5,473 nucleotides of DNA. Origin: JBEKJU01 sp050011095. Lineage in GTDB: Bacteria; Desulfobacterota; Syntrophorhabdia; Syntrophorhabdales; WCHB1-27. The DNA is taken from contig JBEKJU010000261.1 in NCBI GenBank assembly GCA_050011095.1, forward strand, positions 1-5,473, in the 5' to 3' direction. Positions 5,390-5,473 of this stretch are shown piece by piece. The notes under the pieces are model-generated. The model searched no databases. It saw only the letters and a program-made list of their open reading frames with translations, and was not told the origin of the DNA. The position numbers and the translations under genes are program-made. The stretch's first letter is position 1; each line of letters begins with the position of its first letter.

Positions 5390-5457
5390 GTGAAAAAAGG
5401 GCGTACCTCCTATAAAATGACGTGTCACGACCAAATGATACGGATCTTATGAGGAGG
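5390..5457 (+). promoter_or_regulatory. promoter overlapping an RBS-sequestering hairpin
   Basis: CCTCCTATAA (5406-5415) pairs with TTAT (5447-5450) and AGGAGG (5452-5457), ten pairs with one bulged G, burying the Shine-Dalgarno GAGGAGG of the next gene. The left arm overlaps a -10-like TAAAAT (5413-5418), which has GTGAAA (5390-5395) 17 bases upstream. A transcript from this promoter would start near 5425 and lack the left arm, leaving the site free; one entering from cinA would carry both arms. Confidence 0.5.
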
Positions 5458-5464
5458 CACACCG

Positions 5465-5473
5465 ATGAAGCTG
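5465..5473 (+). CDS. start of a gene cut by the window edge, possibly a transposase
   Basis: ATG 5465 lies seven bases after a strong Shine-Dalgarno GAGGAGG (5451-5457). Only Met-Lys-Leu is visible, so the product cannot be read. The position just inside a probable insertion-sequence end makes a transposase the likeliest identity. Confidence 0.5.

Larger units (their letters stand above)
5353..5473 (+). mobile_element. probable left end of an IS256-type insertion sequence (partial)
   Basis: The sequence GGGTAGGGTAAACTCTTC (5353-5370), followed by TGTGTGAATTG, has the look of IS256/Mutator-type terminal repeats, whose other end typically reads like CAATTCACACAGAA ... TTTAC. It begins exactly where the cinA reading stops, is followed by AT-rich non-coding sequence, and leads after about 110 bases to a start codon with a strong ribosome binding site, the usual layout for a transposase. 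The right end and target duplication lie outside the window, and the exact left boundary could be anywhere from 5352 to 5358. Family assignment rests on remembered IR style only. Confidence 0.5.

Noticed and set aside
1..5473. CRISPR array or long tandem repeat
   Set aside because: No regularly spaced identical repeats of 20 bases or more are visible anywhere in the window.

Overview
This 5.5 kb window looks like an accessory or scarred stretch of a Gram-negative bacterial chromosome. The coding part from about 1.25 kb onward is moderately GC-rich, while the integrase at the left end is visibly more AT-rich. Several proteins read like those of Desulfobacterota or Nitrospirota (the integrase style, the small EIVDRWY-type protein, the HD protein). 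That placement is a judgement from remembered protein style, not a search result.

Layout, left to right. Positions 1-130 hold no recognisable complete gene. At 131-766 is a tyrosine recombinase made only of the catalytic domain, with all six active-site residues present and the DNA-binding half missing. Just beyond it (836-867, minus strand) is a degenerate piece resembling the 3' end of a tRNA, the sort of place where such integrases recombine. Then follow about 400 bases without a gene. Their right half is crowded with inverted repeats, two of which are mutually exclusive, ending at a good ribosome binding site. At 1258-1968 is a membrane-anchored NERD (nuclease-related) protein. At 2155-3840 is a large HD-domain phosphohydrolase-like protein with an unfamiliar tryptophan-repeat N-terminus, preceded by a perfect 9-4-9 palindrome.

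Positions 3841-4082 are non-coding, with T-loop-like scraps. At 4083-4529 is a SRPBCC/AHSA1 (START-like) protein. At 4691-4933 is a small conserved-looking protein of unknown function, with a hairpin at its stop codon. At 5116-5352 is the N-terminal fifth of a CinA-type protein, cut off immediately after its GGLGPTVDD motif. The break coincides with sequence resembling the left end of an IS256-type insertion sequence. A transposase-like start site (ATG at 5465) follows about 110 bases later.

How the parts may work together. The integrase and tRNA-like piece suggest one edge of an integrated element; the element would lie mainly to the left, but a right-hand copy of the att site was not found. 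The NERD and HD genes lie head to tail 186 bases apart and could be a nucleic-acid-processing or defence pair, which is inference from domain types only. The most concrete regulatory observation is at the right end. The ribosome binding site of the last gene can be hidden by a hairpin whose left arm overlaps that gene's own -10 box, a layout known from IS10 and IS50 for blocking translation from read-through transcripts.
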